From Paracoccaceae bacterium (GTDB lineage: Bacteria > Pseudomonadota > Alphaproteobacteria > Rhodobacterales > Rhodobacteraceae), in assembly GCA_030066905.1 (NCBI GenBank), contig JASJAR010000010.1, positions 26,787 through 90,786 of the forward strand: a DNA stretch of 64,000 bases, in the 5' to 3' direction. Below are positions 53,448 through 62,597 of the stretch, piece by piece. The notes under the pieces were generated by a model. It searched no databases. It saw nothing but the letters and a program-made list of their open reading frames with translations, and was not told where the DNA came from. Within the stretch, counting starts at the first letter, position 1. Every line of letters starts with the position of its first letter. The position numbers and the translations under genes are program-made.

Positions 53448-54813
53448 CCGCGCAGCCTTTATCGAAACCCTGCCCAGTGCGGTTGAGGGAGACGTCCAAA
53501 CCGGGTCAAGCATTCTGGACCTTCATGCCGACGACGAAAGCCCATTCCGGGCGCATCGACCGGACGCCGTATTCACACCGACAAGCACCGAGGACGCGGC
53601 GCGGGCGGTGCGCCATTGCGCCGAACACCGTATACCGGTTACGCCCTTTGGGGTCGGGTCGGGGCAGGAAGGCGGAGCCATTCCTTTGAATGGCGGGCTT
53701 TCGATTGATACCTCCTCCCTGAACCGGGTGCTTGAGGTGAGTACCGAGGATATGACCTGTCTCGTTGAAGCCGGGGTCACACGCCTTCAGCTTGAGGCAG
53801 AACTGCGCGGTAAGGGATTGTTTTTCCCCGTCGACCCCGGCGCGGATGCCTCCATCGGCGGGATGATCTCTACCGGTGCGTCAGGCACGCTGACACCACT
53901 CTATGGGTCAATGAAAGACAACGTGCTTGAGCTGGAAGTCGTGACAGCCGGCGGAGAGATCGTTCGAACGGGATCAGCCGCCAGGAAATCGTCGTCCGGG
54001 TATAATCTGACGCAGCTCTTCGTCGCCGCCGAAGGTACGTTGGGGTTGGTCACAAAGGTACGCCTAAAACTGCATCCGCTTCCCGAAGCGCGGGTCGCGG
54101 TGCGTGCGCGGTTCGAGACAGTCTTCGATGCCGTCACGGCGGTAACGCAACTGACCGCTTCCGGCGTTCCACTTGCCCGGGCGGAGTTCATGGATCGTGT
54201 GCTGATGCGTGGCGTGTCGCTCATGCAGAAGGTACCGGATGAAGGCTGCCATCTTCTCTGCCTTGAAATCCATAGTGATGAGACGACGGCCCCGGACCGC
54301 GCAGAATTGGCCAAAGAGCTTTGCCGCGAGGCGGGCGGTGTGGCGATCCGTGCCAGTTGGCGGACCGAAGAGATCTCGGAAATCTGGTCCGTCCGGCACC
54401 GTGCGGCGGAAGCTGAAAGGCACCTCAAACCAGGTGCAGATGTGATCGTTACCGACGTCTGCGTGCCCATTTCCAAGCTCTCGACGATTATCGCCGACGC
54501 GACGACCGAACTGGACCGCCTGGGCCTCACTGCCCCGCTCAGCATGCATTTGGCAGACGGCAATTTTCACTACGCCCTTCTTGTGGCGCCTGGTGACGCG
54601 CACGAGGCGCAGGACGCGCAAACCTTCAAGACCTGGCTTGCGCAGAAAGCTGTCGACGTTGGCGGCACGATTTCCGGCGAGCACGGTATTGGGATCGGCA
54701 AACGGGCCCTTATGGACATGGCGCACGGACCTGCATTGCCGCTCATGCGCGTCATTAAACAGGCGCTCGATCCAGATAACATCTTCAACCCCGGAAAGGT
54801 CTTACCGGAATGA
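53440..54813 (+). CDS. GlcD/D-lactate-dehydrogenase-like FAD-linked oxidase
   Basis: A 457-residue flavoenzyme of the VAO family. The FAD_binding_4 domain (about 40-215) has [37 protein letters not shown] and [20 protein letters not shown]. The C-terminal FAD-oxidase_C domain ends with [14 protein letters not shown], the GlcD/D-2-hydroxyacid-dehydrogenase signature. It oxidises D-2-hydroxy acids to 2-oxo acids. It is not part of the classical arginine transaminase pathway. Oxidation of D-argininate to 2-ketoarginine would fit its position; this is a hypothesis. Confidence 0.85.
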   Translation: MPDRAAFIETLPSAVEGDVQTGSSILDLHADDESPFRAHRPDAVFTPTSTEDAARAVRHCAEHRIPVTPFGVGSGQEGGAIPLNGGLSIDTSSLNRVLEVSTEDMTCLVEAGVTRLQLEAELRGKGLFFPVDPGADASIGGMISTGASGTLTPLYGSMKDNVLELEVVTAGGEIVRTGSAARKSSSGYNLTQLFVAAEGTLGLVTKVRLKLHPLPEARVAVRARFETVFDAVTAVTQLTASGVPLARAEFMDRVLMRGVSLMQKVPDEGCHLLCLEIHSDETTAPDRAELAKELCREAGGVAIRASWRTEEISEIWSVRHRAAEAERHLKPGADVIVTDVCVPISKLSTIIADATTELDRLGLTAPLSMHLADGNFHYALLVAPGDAHEAQDAQTFKTWLAQKAVDVGGTISGEHGIGIGKRALMDMAHGPALPLMRVIKQALDPDNIFNPGKVLPE

Positions 54814-56231
54814 GCGAGGCGAATTTCGCGACACGGATGCTGCTCGACGGTCGGTTGGTTTCACCAGAAGGGGTGGAGCGACGCGTTTTTGCTCCCAAAA
54901 CCGGCGCCGTGATTGCCACCTTGCGAGATGCGAGCCCAGAACAAGCCGATGCAGCCGTTTATGCGGCGCGGGCCGCATTCGAGGGCTGGTCGCATCGTAC
55001 GCCGGCAGATCGGGCCGGGCATTTGCTGGATCTGGCAAATGCGGTTGACGCGAACACAATGCGACTGGCGGAATTGGAGCATCTCGATACCGGCAAACCC
55101 CTGGCCCAGGTCAGGGACGAAGAGATCCCGATGGTCGCGGACGTCTATCGCTTCTACGCCGGAGCCGCGCGCACCCAAGCTGCGCAGGCGGCGAGCGAAT
55201 ATCTTGAAGACTACACAAGTTTTCTCAGACGCGACGCCATCGGTGTCGTGACGGGCATATCGCCCTGGAACTACCCGTTGCTGATGGCTGCCTGGAAAAT
55301 CGCGCCGTGCATTGCCGCCGGGAATACGTTGGTTTTGAAGCCCTCAGAAGAGACGCCCCTGTCGATCTTAGAATTCGCAAAGTTCGCGGCAAAGATACTC
55401 CCGCCCGGCGTGTTGAATATTGTCCCGGGAGCGGGCGGCACGATCGGCGCCCGCCTCACCGCGCATGACGAGGTTGATATGATCTCAGTCACCGGGAGCG
55501 TGCGAACGGGTCAATATGCACTGCAAGCGGCGATCCCTAATATCAAACGCACGCACCTTGAACTTGGCGGTCTGGCCCCTGCGATTGTGTTCGAGGACGC
55601 AGACATTGATACTTCAATCCAAGGGTTGCTCTTTGGCGCATTCTACAATTCAGGTCAGGATTGCACCGCAGCCAGCCGCATTCTGGTCTCGTCGCGAATC
55701 CATGACAGATTTGTTGCCGACCTCCACACCGCAATTCAGGGTCTGGGCCGGGAAGGTCAGGAAGGTTCTGGGCCAGTTATTGGGCCAATGATCACCAGAG
55801 CCCAGCAAGACAGCGTGCAAAGTCGCATTTCGGCCGCCGGTGACAACGTTCTGCGCGCGCCGGGGGTCGTCGATGAAGATAGCGACGGGTTCTGGGTGGC
55901 GCCGTCGATCCTGTTGGAGCCTGATGGCTCAGATCAGGAGTTGTTCGGACCAGCCGTCACCGTCACGCCTTTCAAGGATGAGACCGACGCTCTGAAACAA
56001 GCCAACGCCTCGCGTTACGGGCTTGCTTCCTCCGTCTGGACACAGAACGTCGGCCGCGCAATGCGAATGTCATCCACCCTGCGGTTCGGCTGTACTTGGA
56101 TCAATACCCATCAGCTGTTGGCAACCGAGATGCCGCATGGAGGGCTAAAGGCCTCCGGCTACGGAAGCGATCTTTCTGCGGTCGCCTTGAACGACTACAG
56201 TATCCTCAGGCATGTGATGATCGCACATTGA
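54810..56231 (+). CDS. kauB: NAD(P)-dependent aldehyde dehydrogenase, probable 4-guanidinobutyraldehyde dehydrogenase
   Basis: A 473-residue ALDH. Catalytic Glu in [18 protein letters not shown] near residue 249 and Cys in [15 protein letters not shown] near residue 283; cofactor-site [23 protein letters not shown] is followed by Leu where Lys is more usual. Family members include gamma-aminobutyraldehyde, betaine-aldehyde and 4-guanidinobutyraldehyde dehydrogenases; the last is inferred from aruH-aruI-gbuA next to it. It overlaps the FAD oxidase by 4 bp and precedes iclR by 11 bp. Confidence 0.82.
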   Translation: MSEANFATRMLLDGRLVSPEGVERRVFAPKTGAVIATLRDASPEQADAAVYAARAAFEGWSHRTPADRAGHLLDLANAVDANTMRLAELEHLDTGKPLAQVRDEEIPMVADVYRFYAGAARTQAAQAASEYLEDYTSFLRRDAIGVVTGISPWNYPLLMAAWKIAPCIAAGNTLVLKPSEETPLSILEFAKFAAKILPPGVLNIVPGAGGTIGARLTAHDEVDMISVTGSVRTGQYALQAAIPNIKRTHLELGGLAPAIVFEDADIDTSIQGLLFGAFYNSGQDCTAASRILVSSRIHDRFVADLHTAIQGLGREGQEGSGPVIGPMITRAQQDSVQSRISAAGDNVLRAPGVVDEDSDGFWVAPSILLEPDGSDQELFGPAVTVTPFKDETDALKQANASRYGLASSVWTQNVGRAMRMSSTLRFGCTWINTHQLLATEMPHGGLKASGYGSDLSAVALNDYSILRHVMIAH

Positions 56232-56242
56232 GACGGCAGGAT

Positions 56243-57034
56243 ATGAGCAAATCGAACCCGCTGGAACGGGCATTCAAACTGGTCGACATTGTTGCCAGCG
56301 CAGGACGTGAAATCTCGTTGATTGAGGTGGTTCAGACCAGTGGTTTGCCGCAGTCGTCGACGTTCCGGCTTCTTTCAAATCTGGTTGAGAGTGGGATGGT
56401 CAGCTTTGATGCGGGAAACAAGACATATACCGCAGGACCGCGTGCCGTTCGGTTAAGTCTGTTTATCTCCGGACAGGCCTCGCTCAAAGAAGCGCTTGCA
56501 CCAACTCTGAAAACCCTGGCCAGCCGGACAAAGGAAACCTGCTTTTTTGTTGCCGCAACAGAAACCGGGAACCGGCTGCTCGACTTTGCACTTCCAAATT
56601 CGGGAACCAGCATATTCATTCATCCCGGGTTCGAGTTTCCCGCCCACGCGACCGCGGCTGGCAAGGTCAATCATGCGTTTTCGAGTGACGCAGTTCTTGA
56701 CCTTCCTGAGAACCTGCAACTTCCAAAGTACCAACCGCGAACCGTTACGGACAAGCAAGAGCTAAGAGAGATGTTTCGAGAGATCCGGGCTGATGGATTT
56801 GCCGAAAACGAAAGCGAACTGGATGACGACGTATACTCTATATGCGTCCCAGTTTTTTATCGGAATTCTCTGGCTGGCGCATTGGGCATCGTTGGTCCAA
56901 GCAGCCGAATGTTGACTAACAGCGACCGCAGTGCGGAACTCATTTCGACATTAAAGGATGCTGCCGCTGAGGTGTCGACGCTTGTTTCTAGCCCGAAGCC
57001 AGGTCTGTCCTCGGAGCAGACAATCCAGAAATGA
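56243..57034 (+). CDS. IclR-family transcriptional regulator
   Basis: A 263-residue regulator. Residues about 1-65 form the winged HTH (LERAFKLVDIVASAGREISLIEVVQTSGLPQSSTFRLLSNLVESGMV). The rest is the IclR effector domain (PTLKTLASRTKETCFFVAAT, HATAAGKVN, NESELDDDVYSICVPVF). It closes the arginine-derivative operon, so it probably regulates that operon and the transporter in response to a small acid. The twin motifs at 42341 and 46632 are its likely sites. ATG at 56243; the upstream in-frame extension overlaps the ALDH gene. Confidence 0.9.
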   Translation: MSKSNPLERAFKLVDIVASAGREISLIEVVQTSGLPQSSTFRLLSNLVESGMVSFDAGNKTYTAGPRAVRLSLFISGQASLKEALAPTLKTLASRTKETCFFVAATETGNRLLDFALPNSGTSIFIHPGFEFPAHATAAGKVNHAFSSDAVLDLPENLQLPKYQPRTVTDKQELREMFREIRADGFAENESELDDDVYSICVPVFYRNSLAGALGIVGPSSRMLTNSDRSAELISTLKDAAAEVSTLVSSPKPGLSSEQTIQK

Positions 57035-57278
57035 CCCGAACCAGCCGAGTGCCGTAAATTGGTTATGTGGCTGACCGTCCGAAATTTTGCTGCGCTATGG
57101 ACGAATGGCCGCTATGCCCGCCGCTGCAAAGCGTCGAAGACTGCGCACTTGCAGCATTTTTCGCGCTGCCTGCGCGCGTAACGAAAAACCTGAGTTCACA
57201 AGTTGGGCTCTGACCAGTCGATCGCTGCACGCCTTCTGAATGCCCGCTGCTTAACTGAAAGCGGTCCGACTCTTATGA

Positions 57279-58160
57279 TTATCCCTTGCCTTGAACCTTC
57301 AACCAATCGATCACTTTCTCTACCGGCTTTCGGATCTGACTGTGAGGGGGAGTTACCGTCCAGATTGATTGAGGCAGTGCCATCGTTCGCCCGCCACCTG
57401 CGTCCACAAGCCTTCCGAGTTCCAGGCTTTCTTCAGCGAGGGACCTGCGCGACAAAGCAACCCCCATGCCCCTCTCGGCCGCTCTCAGCACCAAGTCGCC
57501 CGATGTATATCGTGGCCCTTGCTTTACGTTTTCGCTTAGATTACTAAACAGGTTCTGCCAACCTGTCCAACTTGCTGCAGGATCGCGGTCGTGGAGTAGC
57601 TGGCTCTTTGATAGATCAAACCGGCCATTCTGGGAATTAAGATAGGCGGGACTTGCAACCGCAATGAGTTCGTCATCCATTAGCGGCTCGCAGTTGAGAT
57701 TGTTCCAAGGGCCGTTTCCCAAACGGAGCGCGAAGTCCGCTCGCATTTGACCGGGCGACGATATACGTTGGTCGACTGTCACAGAAAGCTCTATCCACGG
57801 CAGCTCGACTTCAAAGTCTCCGAGGCGCGGGAAGAGCCACCGTGAGGCAAAACTGGGTGTGGTCTCAAGGACGACCGATGCCCTGCCCCTGATGCGTTTG
57901 ACGCTATCGAGTGTGCGTTCCAGATCGTTGATGGCCTTTGCCGCCGCCCTGCCAACCCTGTCTCCCTCGTCGGTAAACGAGAGAATGCGGCGACCCTCCG
58001 CCTTTTCCACCAGGTCCACATCCAGATAGCCCTCAAGCTCGCGCAACGCGCGGCTCACCGCAGAATGCGCGATGTCCAACGAGCGGGCAGCGGCGCGAAT
58101 ACCGCCGGTCTCATAGATGGCGGAGAAGGTTCGAAGCAAGTTAAGGGGAACATAATTCAT
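57279..58160 (-). CDS. LysR-family regulator of the divergent quinone/aromatic operon
   Basis: A 293-residue LysR regulator. The HTH is in residues 3-62 (LNLLRTFSAIYETGGIRAAARSLDIAHSAVSRAL), of the GcvA/AmpR type, followed by the effector domain (ETTPSFASRWLFPRLGDFE). I use ATG 58160 because the GTG at 58166 has no ribosome site. It is divergent from the nitroreductase operon, with a TGGTC-N9-GACCA site between them. Its base composition is lower in GC than the core chromosome. Confidence 0.9.
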   Translation of the reverse strand: MNYVPLNLLRTFSAIYETGGIRAAARSLDIAHSAVSRALRELEGYLDVDLVEKAEGRRILSFTDEGDRVGRAAAKAINDLERTLDSVKRIRGRASVVLETTPSFASRWLFPRLGDFEVELPWIELSVTVDQRISSPGQMRADFALRLGNGPWNNLNCEPLMDDELIAVASPAYLNSQNGRFDLSKSQLLHDRDPAASWTGWQNLFSNLSENVKQGPRYTSGDLVLRAAERGMGVALSRRSLAEESLELGRLVDAGGGRTMALPQSIWTVTPPHSQIRKPVEKVIDWLKVQGKG

Positions 58161-58198
58161 GGTCACTATTTTAGACCAAAACGGGCGGCTTGTAGACC
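58160..58198. promoter_or_regulatory. Putative LysR operator region
   Basis: TGGTC-N9-GACCA (58160-58178) is a perfect interrupted palindrome, and TAGACCA recurs at 58192-58198, 20 bp after the copy at 58172-58178. Two-turn spacing suits a LysR dimer of dimers. It lies between the divergent LysR gene and the nitroreductase operon. Confidence 0.45.
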
Positions 58199-58249
58199 AT
58201 CAAATTTCTTGGGGACTGCTATCCTGACAGCCAGCATCAGGAGAAGCCA

Positions 58250-58777
58250 GTGACCGACCTACGCAACCGTTTCAGCCCCAAAGTATTCGACAAAAGTGTC
58301 ATCGAGGAAACCAATGTTACGTCGATCATGGAAGCGGCGTCCTGGGCACCATCCGCCTACAATGAACAGCCCTGGCTGTTTCACATTGCCCTGAGGCAAG
58401 ACGAGCAGGCGTTTTCCTCCTTCGTGAAGGTTCTGACCGAAAGCAATCAGGAGTGGGCACAGAATGCTTCGGCGCTCGTCTTCAGTGTCGCCCGCCGTGA
58501 ACGCAAACGCGATGGGCTGAAGAACGACTATGCGTTCTACGACACCGGCCAGGCCGTGGCCCACATGACGATTGCCGCACTTCAAAGAGATATTCAAATT
58601 CATCAGATGCAGGGCTTTGTGGCGGCGGACTGCAGACGGCTGTTAGCTCTGCCATCCGGCTTCGATCCTGTCACAGCGATCGCGATTGGGCGACCGGCAG
58701 AGGGACAGGTTGTCGACATGCCCCATCGCGTCCGCAAAGAGAATGCCGAGGTCTTTGTCATCCACAGGGGTGATTAA
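58250..58777 (+). CDS. Nitroreductase-family FMN oxidoreductase
   Basis: A 175-residue enzyme of the nitroreductase family. The N-terminal NRFSPKVFDKSVIEETNVTSIMEAASWAPSAYNEQPWLF is the FMN-phosphate-binding segment (R-F-S-P, ASWAPSAYNEQPW), and ALQRDIQIHQMQGF...FDPVTAIAIGRPAEG the C-terminal FMN contacts. It could reduce nitro compounds or quinones with NAD(P)H. GTG start at 58250. First gene of the plus-strand operon up to the GST-like gene; the next gene begins 2 bp after its stop. Confidence 0.85.
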   Translation: MTDLRNRFSPKVFDKSVIEETNVTSIMEAASWAPSAYNEQPWLFHIALRQDEQAFSSFVKVLTESNQEWAQNASALVFSVARRERKRDGLKNDYAFYDTGQAVAHMTIAALQRDIQIHQMQGFVAADCRRLLALPSGFDPVTAIAIGRPAEGQVVDMPHRVRKENAEVFVIHRGD

Positions 58778-58779
58778 TC

Positions 58780-59334
58780 ATGAAGCCACTGCTCCCGGAC
58801 CGTATCGCAACAGAACGGTGCGTCATGCGCCCGTTTGAATGCACCGATTTGGAAAACCTGTTTCTGCTCTACGGCGATTCTAAGGTGATGACGACGCGCA
58901 AGATAGGCGTTCAGGACAAGGAACAGACCGCGTCCCAACTGGATGAGTTTGTCGATCTCTGGAGCGCGCGGGGGTTCGGGCTCTATGCCGTCTTTGACAA
59001 GGGAACGCGTGCCTTTGTCGGAGAGTGCGGGTTTCGCCCCTACGCGCCCGATCAACCCGATGTCATCGAAATTTCCTACGGCCTGCGGCCACGGTTCTGG
59101 GGCAGCGGTATCGCCACCGAAATCGCGACGGCAATGATCGACGCGGGCTTCGAAGGCTTTGTGACCGATACATTGATTGCACATGCACAGGAACAGAACG
59201 CGGTGTCACTCAGGGTGTTGACCAAGCTGGGCTTTACGCGCTGTGACGTAGAAGCTCTCGGGCTGCCGCCAGGGCTCGCGAGATGTGAGCTTCACAGTGA
59301 AGTCTGGTTCCGGAACAAAGGAGGAAGCAAATGA
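58780..59334 (+). CDS. GNAT-family acetyltransferase, RimJ/RimL type
   Basis: A 184-residue acetyltransferase with the RimJ/L pattern: ERCVMRPFECTDLENLFLLYGD at the start, IEISYGLRPRFWGSGIATEIATAMIDAGFE (acetyl-CoA motif) and QNAVSLRVLTKLGFTRCD. The substrate may be a small amine, aminoglycoside-like compound or ribosomal protein. The stop overlaps the VOC gene start by 4 bp. Confidence 0.87.
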   Translation: MKPLLPDRIATERCVMRPFECTDLENLFLLYGDSKVMTTRKIGVQDKEQTASQLDEFVDLWSARGFGLYAVFDKGTRAFVGECGFRPYAPDQPDVIEISYGLRPRFWGSGIATEIATAMIDAGFEGFVTDTLIAHAQEQNAVSLRVLTKLGFTRCDVEALGLPPGLARCELHSEVWFRNKGGSK

Positions 59335-59885
59335 AATCCGCCCATGTCCCTGAACGGGATGCTTCCCGATGGACGCCCCAATTCGGCCATTTCGTTCTTA
59401 TTACCGAAGACGTTGATCGCCTTGTGGCCTGGTATAGCGCCGTTCTTGAGATGGACGTCGTGCTGCAAACCGACCGACTGGCTTTTCTCACCTTCGACGG
59501 ATTTCATCATCGTTTGGTAATTGCCAAGAGGCGCGCGGGTTCTCCGGCGGCGTTGAAGGATCGCCTGGTAGATCATATCGCCTTCAAATGCAGGGACCAT
59601 GATGACCTTGTGGCGCAGTATGAGCGGTTGAAGTCAAGCGGGCATCTTCCGAACCGCGCGACCAATCACGGCATGATCACGTCTCTCTATTATCCCGACC
59701 CGGACGGGACAAAGATCGAGCTTTACACCGATAACTTTCCATCTATCGCCGACCTGAACGACTGGTTCGCAACTGGCGCGTTTGAGCGTGATCCCATCGG
59801 CGCGGACATCGATTTTGAGGATGCAGCCGCTCGGTTGGCGCATGGCGAGGCCGCTGCTTCGGTGTTCGCTCCCCCGCAGACCTAA
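59331..59885 (+). CDS. VOC-superfamily protein (type I extradiol dioxygenase-like)
   Basis: A 184-residue protein with two beta-alpha-beta-beta-beta modules. The candidate metal ligands are His in FGHFVLITEDV (residue about 20), His in LVDHIAFKCRD (about 84) and Glu in GTKIELYTDN (about 129), the 2-His-1-Glu facial triad of extradiol dioxygenases. Length is that of a one-domain type. Ring cleavage of a catechol or hydroquinone derivative is plausible, because a fumarylacetoacetase-family gene follows. Glyoxalase or resistance-protein roles remain possible. Confidence 0.8.
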   Translation: MKSAHVPERDASRWTPQFGHFVLITEDVDRLVAWYSAVLEMDVVLQTDRLAFLTFDGFHHRLVIAKRRAGSPAALKDRLVDHIAFKCRDHDDLVAQYERLKSSGHLPNRATNHGMITSLYYPDPDGTKIELYTDNFPSIADLNDWFATGAFERDPIGADIDFEDAAARLAHGEAAASVFAPPQT

Positions 59886-59895
59886 GGACATAACT

Positions 59896-60870
59896 ATGAA
59901 ACTTGCCTCACTCAATGAAGGTCGAGACGGCCGCCTGATCGTCGTCGCTACCGATCTCGAAACGGCCGTCGATGCCACAGGGATCGCCCGCACACTTCAG
60001 TACGCCCTCGAAAATTGGAGAGAAGTCGAACCACGCCTCGAGTCGCTGGCCAAAGACCTTGAAGCAGGGAAAGTGGACGGCTTTGCGTTGGACGTTTCCA
60101 GCCTCGCATCACCGCTGCCCCGGTCGTATCAATGGCTCGATGCCGGGGCGTATATTCATCACATGGAATTGGCACGTCAGGCGCGGGGTGCGGACATGCC
60201 GCCAAATGCCATGACCGAGCCTGCGATGCATCAGGGCGCTTCAGATGATTTCCGTGGTCCCACGGCCGACATGGAGGTAATTGATGCGGATCATGGCCTG
60301 GACCTGGAAGCAGAAGTTTGCGTCGTTCTCGATGACGTTCCTATGGGCGTCAGCGAAAAAGAGGCTGTAAAGCACATCAAACTCGTCATGTTGGTGAACG
60401 ACCTGACGCTCCGCAACATACTACCTGGCGAACTGGCGAAAGGTGTTGGTTTCATCCAGAGCAAGGTGGCGAACTCTTTCTCACCGGTTGCTGTGACCCC
60501 TATGGCGCTAGGCAAGCATTGGCGGGACGGCAAACTGCGTTTGCCTATCGAGTGCTACCTGAACGGTGTGCTGATGGGCAATCCGGATTGCGGCGTCGAT
60601 ATGACCTTCGATTTCCCGCGCCTGATCAGCCATGCGGCCAGAACCCGACGTTTGAGAGCGGGAACTATCCTCGGATCAGGCACGGTTTCCAATCGGGATC
60701 ACAGCAAAGGATCATGCTGCCTTGCGGAAAAACGCATGATCGAAAAGATCGAAACGGGGGAAGCGACGACACCGTTTCTGAGTGTCGGTGATACGGTTCG
60801 GATCGAGGTCAAGGACCCAGATGGGCAATCCGTTTTTGGCTCGATCCACCAGTGCGTTGTCCAGGTCTGA
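59896..60870 (+). CDS. Fumarylacetoacetate hydrolase family protein
   Basis: A 324-residue FAH-superfamily enzyme. The metal site uses Glu/Glu/Asp in LDLEAEVCVVLDDVPMGV and MLVNDLTLRNI; FIQSKVANSFSPVAVTP and RAGTILGSGTVSNRD are further FAH blocks. Family reactions are C-C cleavage of acylpyruvates or hydratase/decarboxylase steps in aromatic pathways. It may act on the ring-cleavage product of the VOC protein. ATG at 59896, preceded by TAAGGAC; the next gene starts 3 bp after the stop. Confidence 0.88.
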   Translation: MKLASLNEGRDGRLIVVATDLETAVDATGIARTLQYALENWREVEPRLESLAKDLEAGKVDGFALDVSSLASPLPRSYQWLDAGAYIHHMELARQARGADMPPNAMTEPAMHQGASDDFRGPTADMEVIDADHGLDLEAEVCVVLDDVPMGVSEKEAVKHIKLVMLVNDLTLRNILPGELAKGVGFIQSKVANSFSPVAVTPMALGKHWRDGKLRLPIECYLNGVLMGNPDCGVDMTFDFPRLISHAARTRRLRAGTILGSGTVSNRDHSKGSCCLAEKRMIEKIETGEATTPFLSVGDTVRIEVKDPDGQSVFGSIHQCVVQV

Positions 60871-60873
60871 CCC

Positions 60874-61761
60874 ATGGGTATGTTGGTCGATGGGGTCTGG
60901 TACGACGATGCAGACCAGACGATGGAAGACGGACGCTACCGGCGCAAGGCCTCGCTACTGCCGCAACGTCTTTTACCCGGGGTGGATGCAATTAGTGATG
61001 ACCTTGTGTTTGTGGCGTCGCTGAGTTGTCCCTGGTCCCATGCGGCGACCATCGTGCATACGTTGAACGAACTGGCGGATCGCATCCCGCCTCAACTCGC
61101 CACTGGCCCAAGAACACAAGGCTACCGCCTTGCCCCGAACGGTCCGCTCACCGCTGAAGGCGAGTTCTTACATCGCCTCTATTCCAGGACGGACGCGACC
61201 TATACCGGAAGGGCAACCGTTCCACTGCTTTGGGACCGGGGCAAAGGCCGGATCGCATCGAATGACTCAAAGACGATCCTGAGGTTTTTCGACACGCTTG
61301 GAATGCACACGAACCTGCGCCCCGCCGGACAAGAAGCGGTGATAGATGAGCTCCTGACCAGAATCCACGACGGGTTGGCGAACGCGGTATATCGCGCCGG
61401 AAAAGCGCAGAGGCAGGACGAATATGAAGAAGCCGTCGAGGCCGTGTACGAGACGCTTCAATGGCTGGAAGACCGTCTCCGGTTCCAGCAATATCTTCTC
61501 ACAGACCACCTGACTGAACCGGATGTTCGGCTGTTCGCAACCCTCGTTCGGTTTGATACCGTCTACGCCACGCATTTTCGATGCACCCGTTTCAGGCTAA
61601 CGGATTTTCCAAATCTCTGGCGGTTTACACGTGACATCTATCGCATGCCAAAGGTTCAGCAGACCGTTGATTTCGACGAGATCAGACGGGGCTACTATCT
61701 GAACGACGGAGACCATAACCCCCACGGGATAATTGCTGAGCAACCGGTTCTCGATTGGTGA
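60874..61761 (+). CDS. Glutathionyl-hydroquinone reductase-like (Xi-class GST) protein
   Basis: A 295-residue GST-fold protein. The N-terminal thioredoxin-like domain has the active Cys in SLSCPWSHAATIVHTLNEL (usually CPWAHR); the C-terminal helical domain has LTDHLTEPDVRLFATLVRFDTVYATHFRC, diagnostic of the YqjG/PcpF group. These enzymes reduce glutathionyl-hydroquinones, protecting cells during quinone or halophenol breakdown. It is the last gene of the operon. Confidence 0.88.
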   Translation: MGMLVDGVWYDDADQTMEDGRYRRKASLLPQRLLPGVDAISDDLVFVASLSCPWSHAATIVHTLNELADRIPPQLATGPRTQGYRLAPNGPLTAEGEFLHRLYSRTDATYTGRATVPLLWDRGKGRIASNDSKTILRFFDTLGMHTNLRPAGQEAVIDELLTRIHDGLANAVYRAGKAQRQDEYEEAVEAVYETLQWLEDRLRFQQYLLTDHLTEPDVRLFATLVRFDTVYATHFRCTRFRLTDFPNLWRFTRDIYRMPKVQQTVDFDEIRRGYYLNDGDHNPHGIIAEQPVLDW

Positions 61762-61949
61762 CACGGACCGCTGCATTTCCCAATGAGCGGCTGTTTGGGC
61801 CGATTTAGCAGTCATTCGTCCACGTCGCAGCGATGATGAGAATGGGCTCTCGACAGACCGTAGCTGCAGGGCGTTCGAATGACGGTAGGGCGGGTCAAAC
61901 TTGCCGTAGGAAGTTTTGGAATGAATGTCCGGTTACGGAAATCTCCCGA

Positions 61950-62597
61950 CTAGTGTTCGGGTTTTCCAGACAGCACCAGCCTTACAGCCAAACCTATAAA
62001 GAACAAACCGGCAATACCGTCCATCCATTTCCCAAAACTGGTGCGAGCGAGCCAACCAGAGGCCTTTCCAGCCGCAAGGCCAATGCAAATGAGGAACGTG
62101 ATGCCTATGATGTTGTGAATGCAACCAAGAAGGAAAATCTGAAGCCCGACGTTGCCAAGTTCGACGCTGATGAATTGCGGCAAGAGAGCTAGGTAGAACA
62201 CAACCACTTTCGGATTCAGAATGTTGGTAATCAATCCACGCCGAAAAACATTCCACGCGGATATCTCTACAACTGCTTGATTTGGATCAAGGTTGCTTGA
62301 GTAGTTCCACCATGATCTGAGTGCTTGAACGCCGAGATAGGTAAGGTATGCCGCGCCCGCGTATCGCAGAATTTCAAAGGCAGTTGGTGATGCAGCAACA
62401 ATTGCCGAAATTCCTAGTGCAGCAGCGAGCGCATGAAGAACGGACCCTGCTCCGATACCCAAGGCAGAAGCGATTGCACCTTTGACCCGATGTTGCATTC
62501 CGTTGGCGACCACGAAGAGCACATCTGGGCCGGGAGCTACCGCAAGGGCGGTCGCGAGCAGCACATAGGCAGCAGTTAGTGTGGGATCGAGTATCAA
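61950..62597 (-). CDS. LysE/RhtB-family amino-acid exporter
   Basis: A 215-residue membrane protein with six hydrophobic segments. The signature ALAVAPGPDVLFVVANGMQHRVKGAIASALGIGAG is at the N-terminus and NPKVVVFYLALLPQFI near the middle. The start is TTG at 62597, with GGAGAGG upstream, because the mature start LILDPTLTAAYVLL fits relatives; a longer ATG reading lacks support. Exported amino acid unknown. Lower GC than the core. Confidence 0.85.
   Translation of the reverse strand: MILDPTLTAAYVLLATALAVAPGPDVLFVVANGMQHRVKGAIASALGIGAGSVLHALAAALGISAIVAASPTAFEILRYAGAAYLTYLGVQALRSWWNYSSNLDPNQAVVEISAWNVFRRGLITNILNPKVVVFYLALLPQFISVELGNVGLQIFLLGCIHNIIGITFLICIGLAAGKASGWLARTSFGKWMDGIAGLFFIGLAVRLVLSGKPEH

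Noticed and set aside
57035..57278. Possible small gene or RNA between iclR and the LysR gene
   Set aside because: No coding frame with a ribosome site and no stable conserved RNA pattern could be recognised in the 244 bp.
61762..61949. Attachment-site repeat near GCGTTCGAATG
   Set aside because: Only seven bases match the T-arm of tRNA-Ser, too short for an attR copy.
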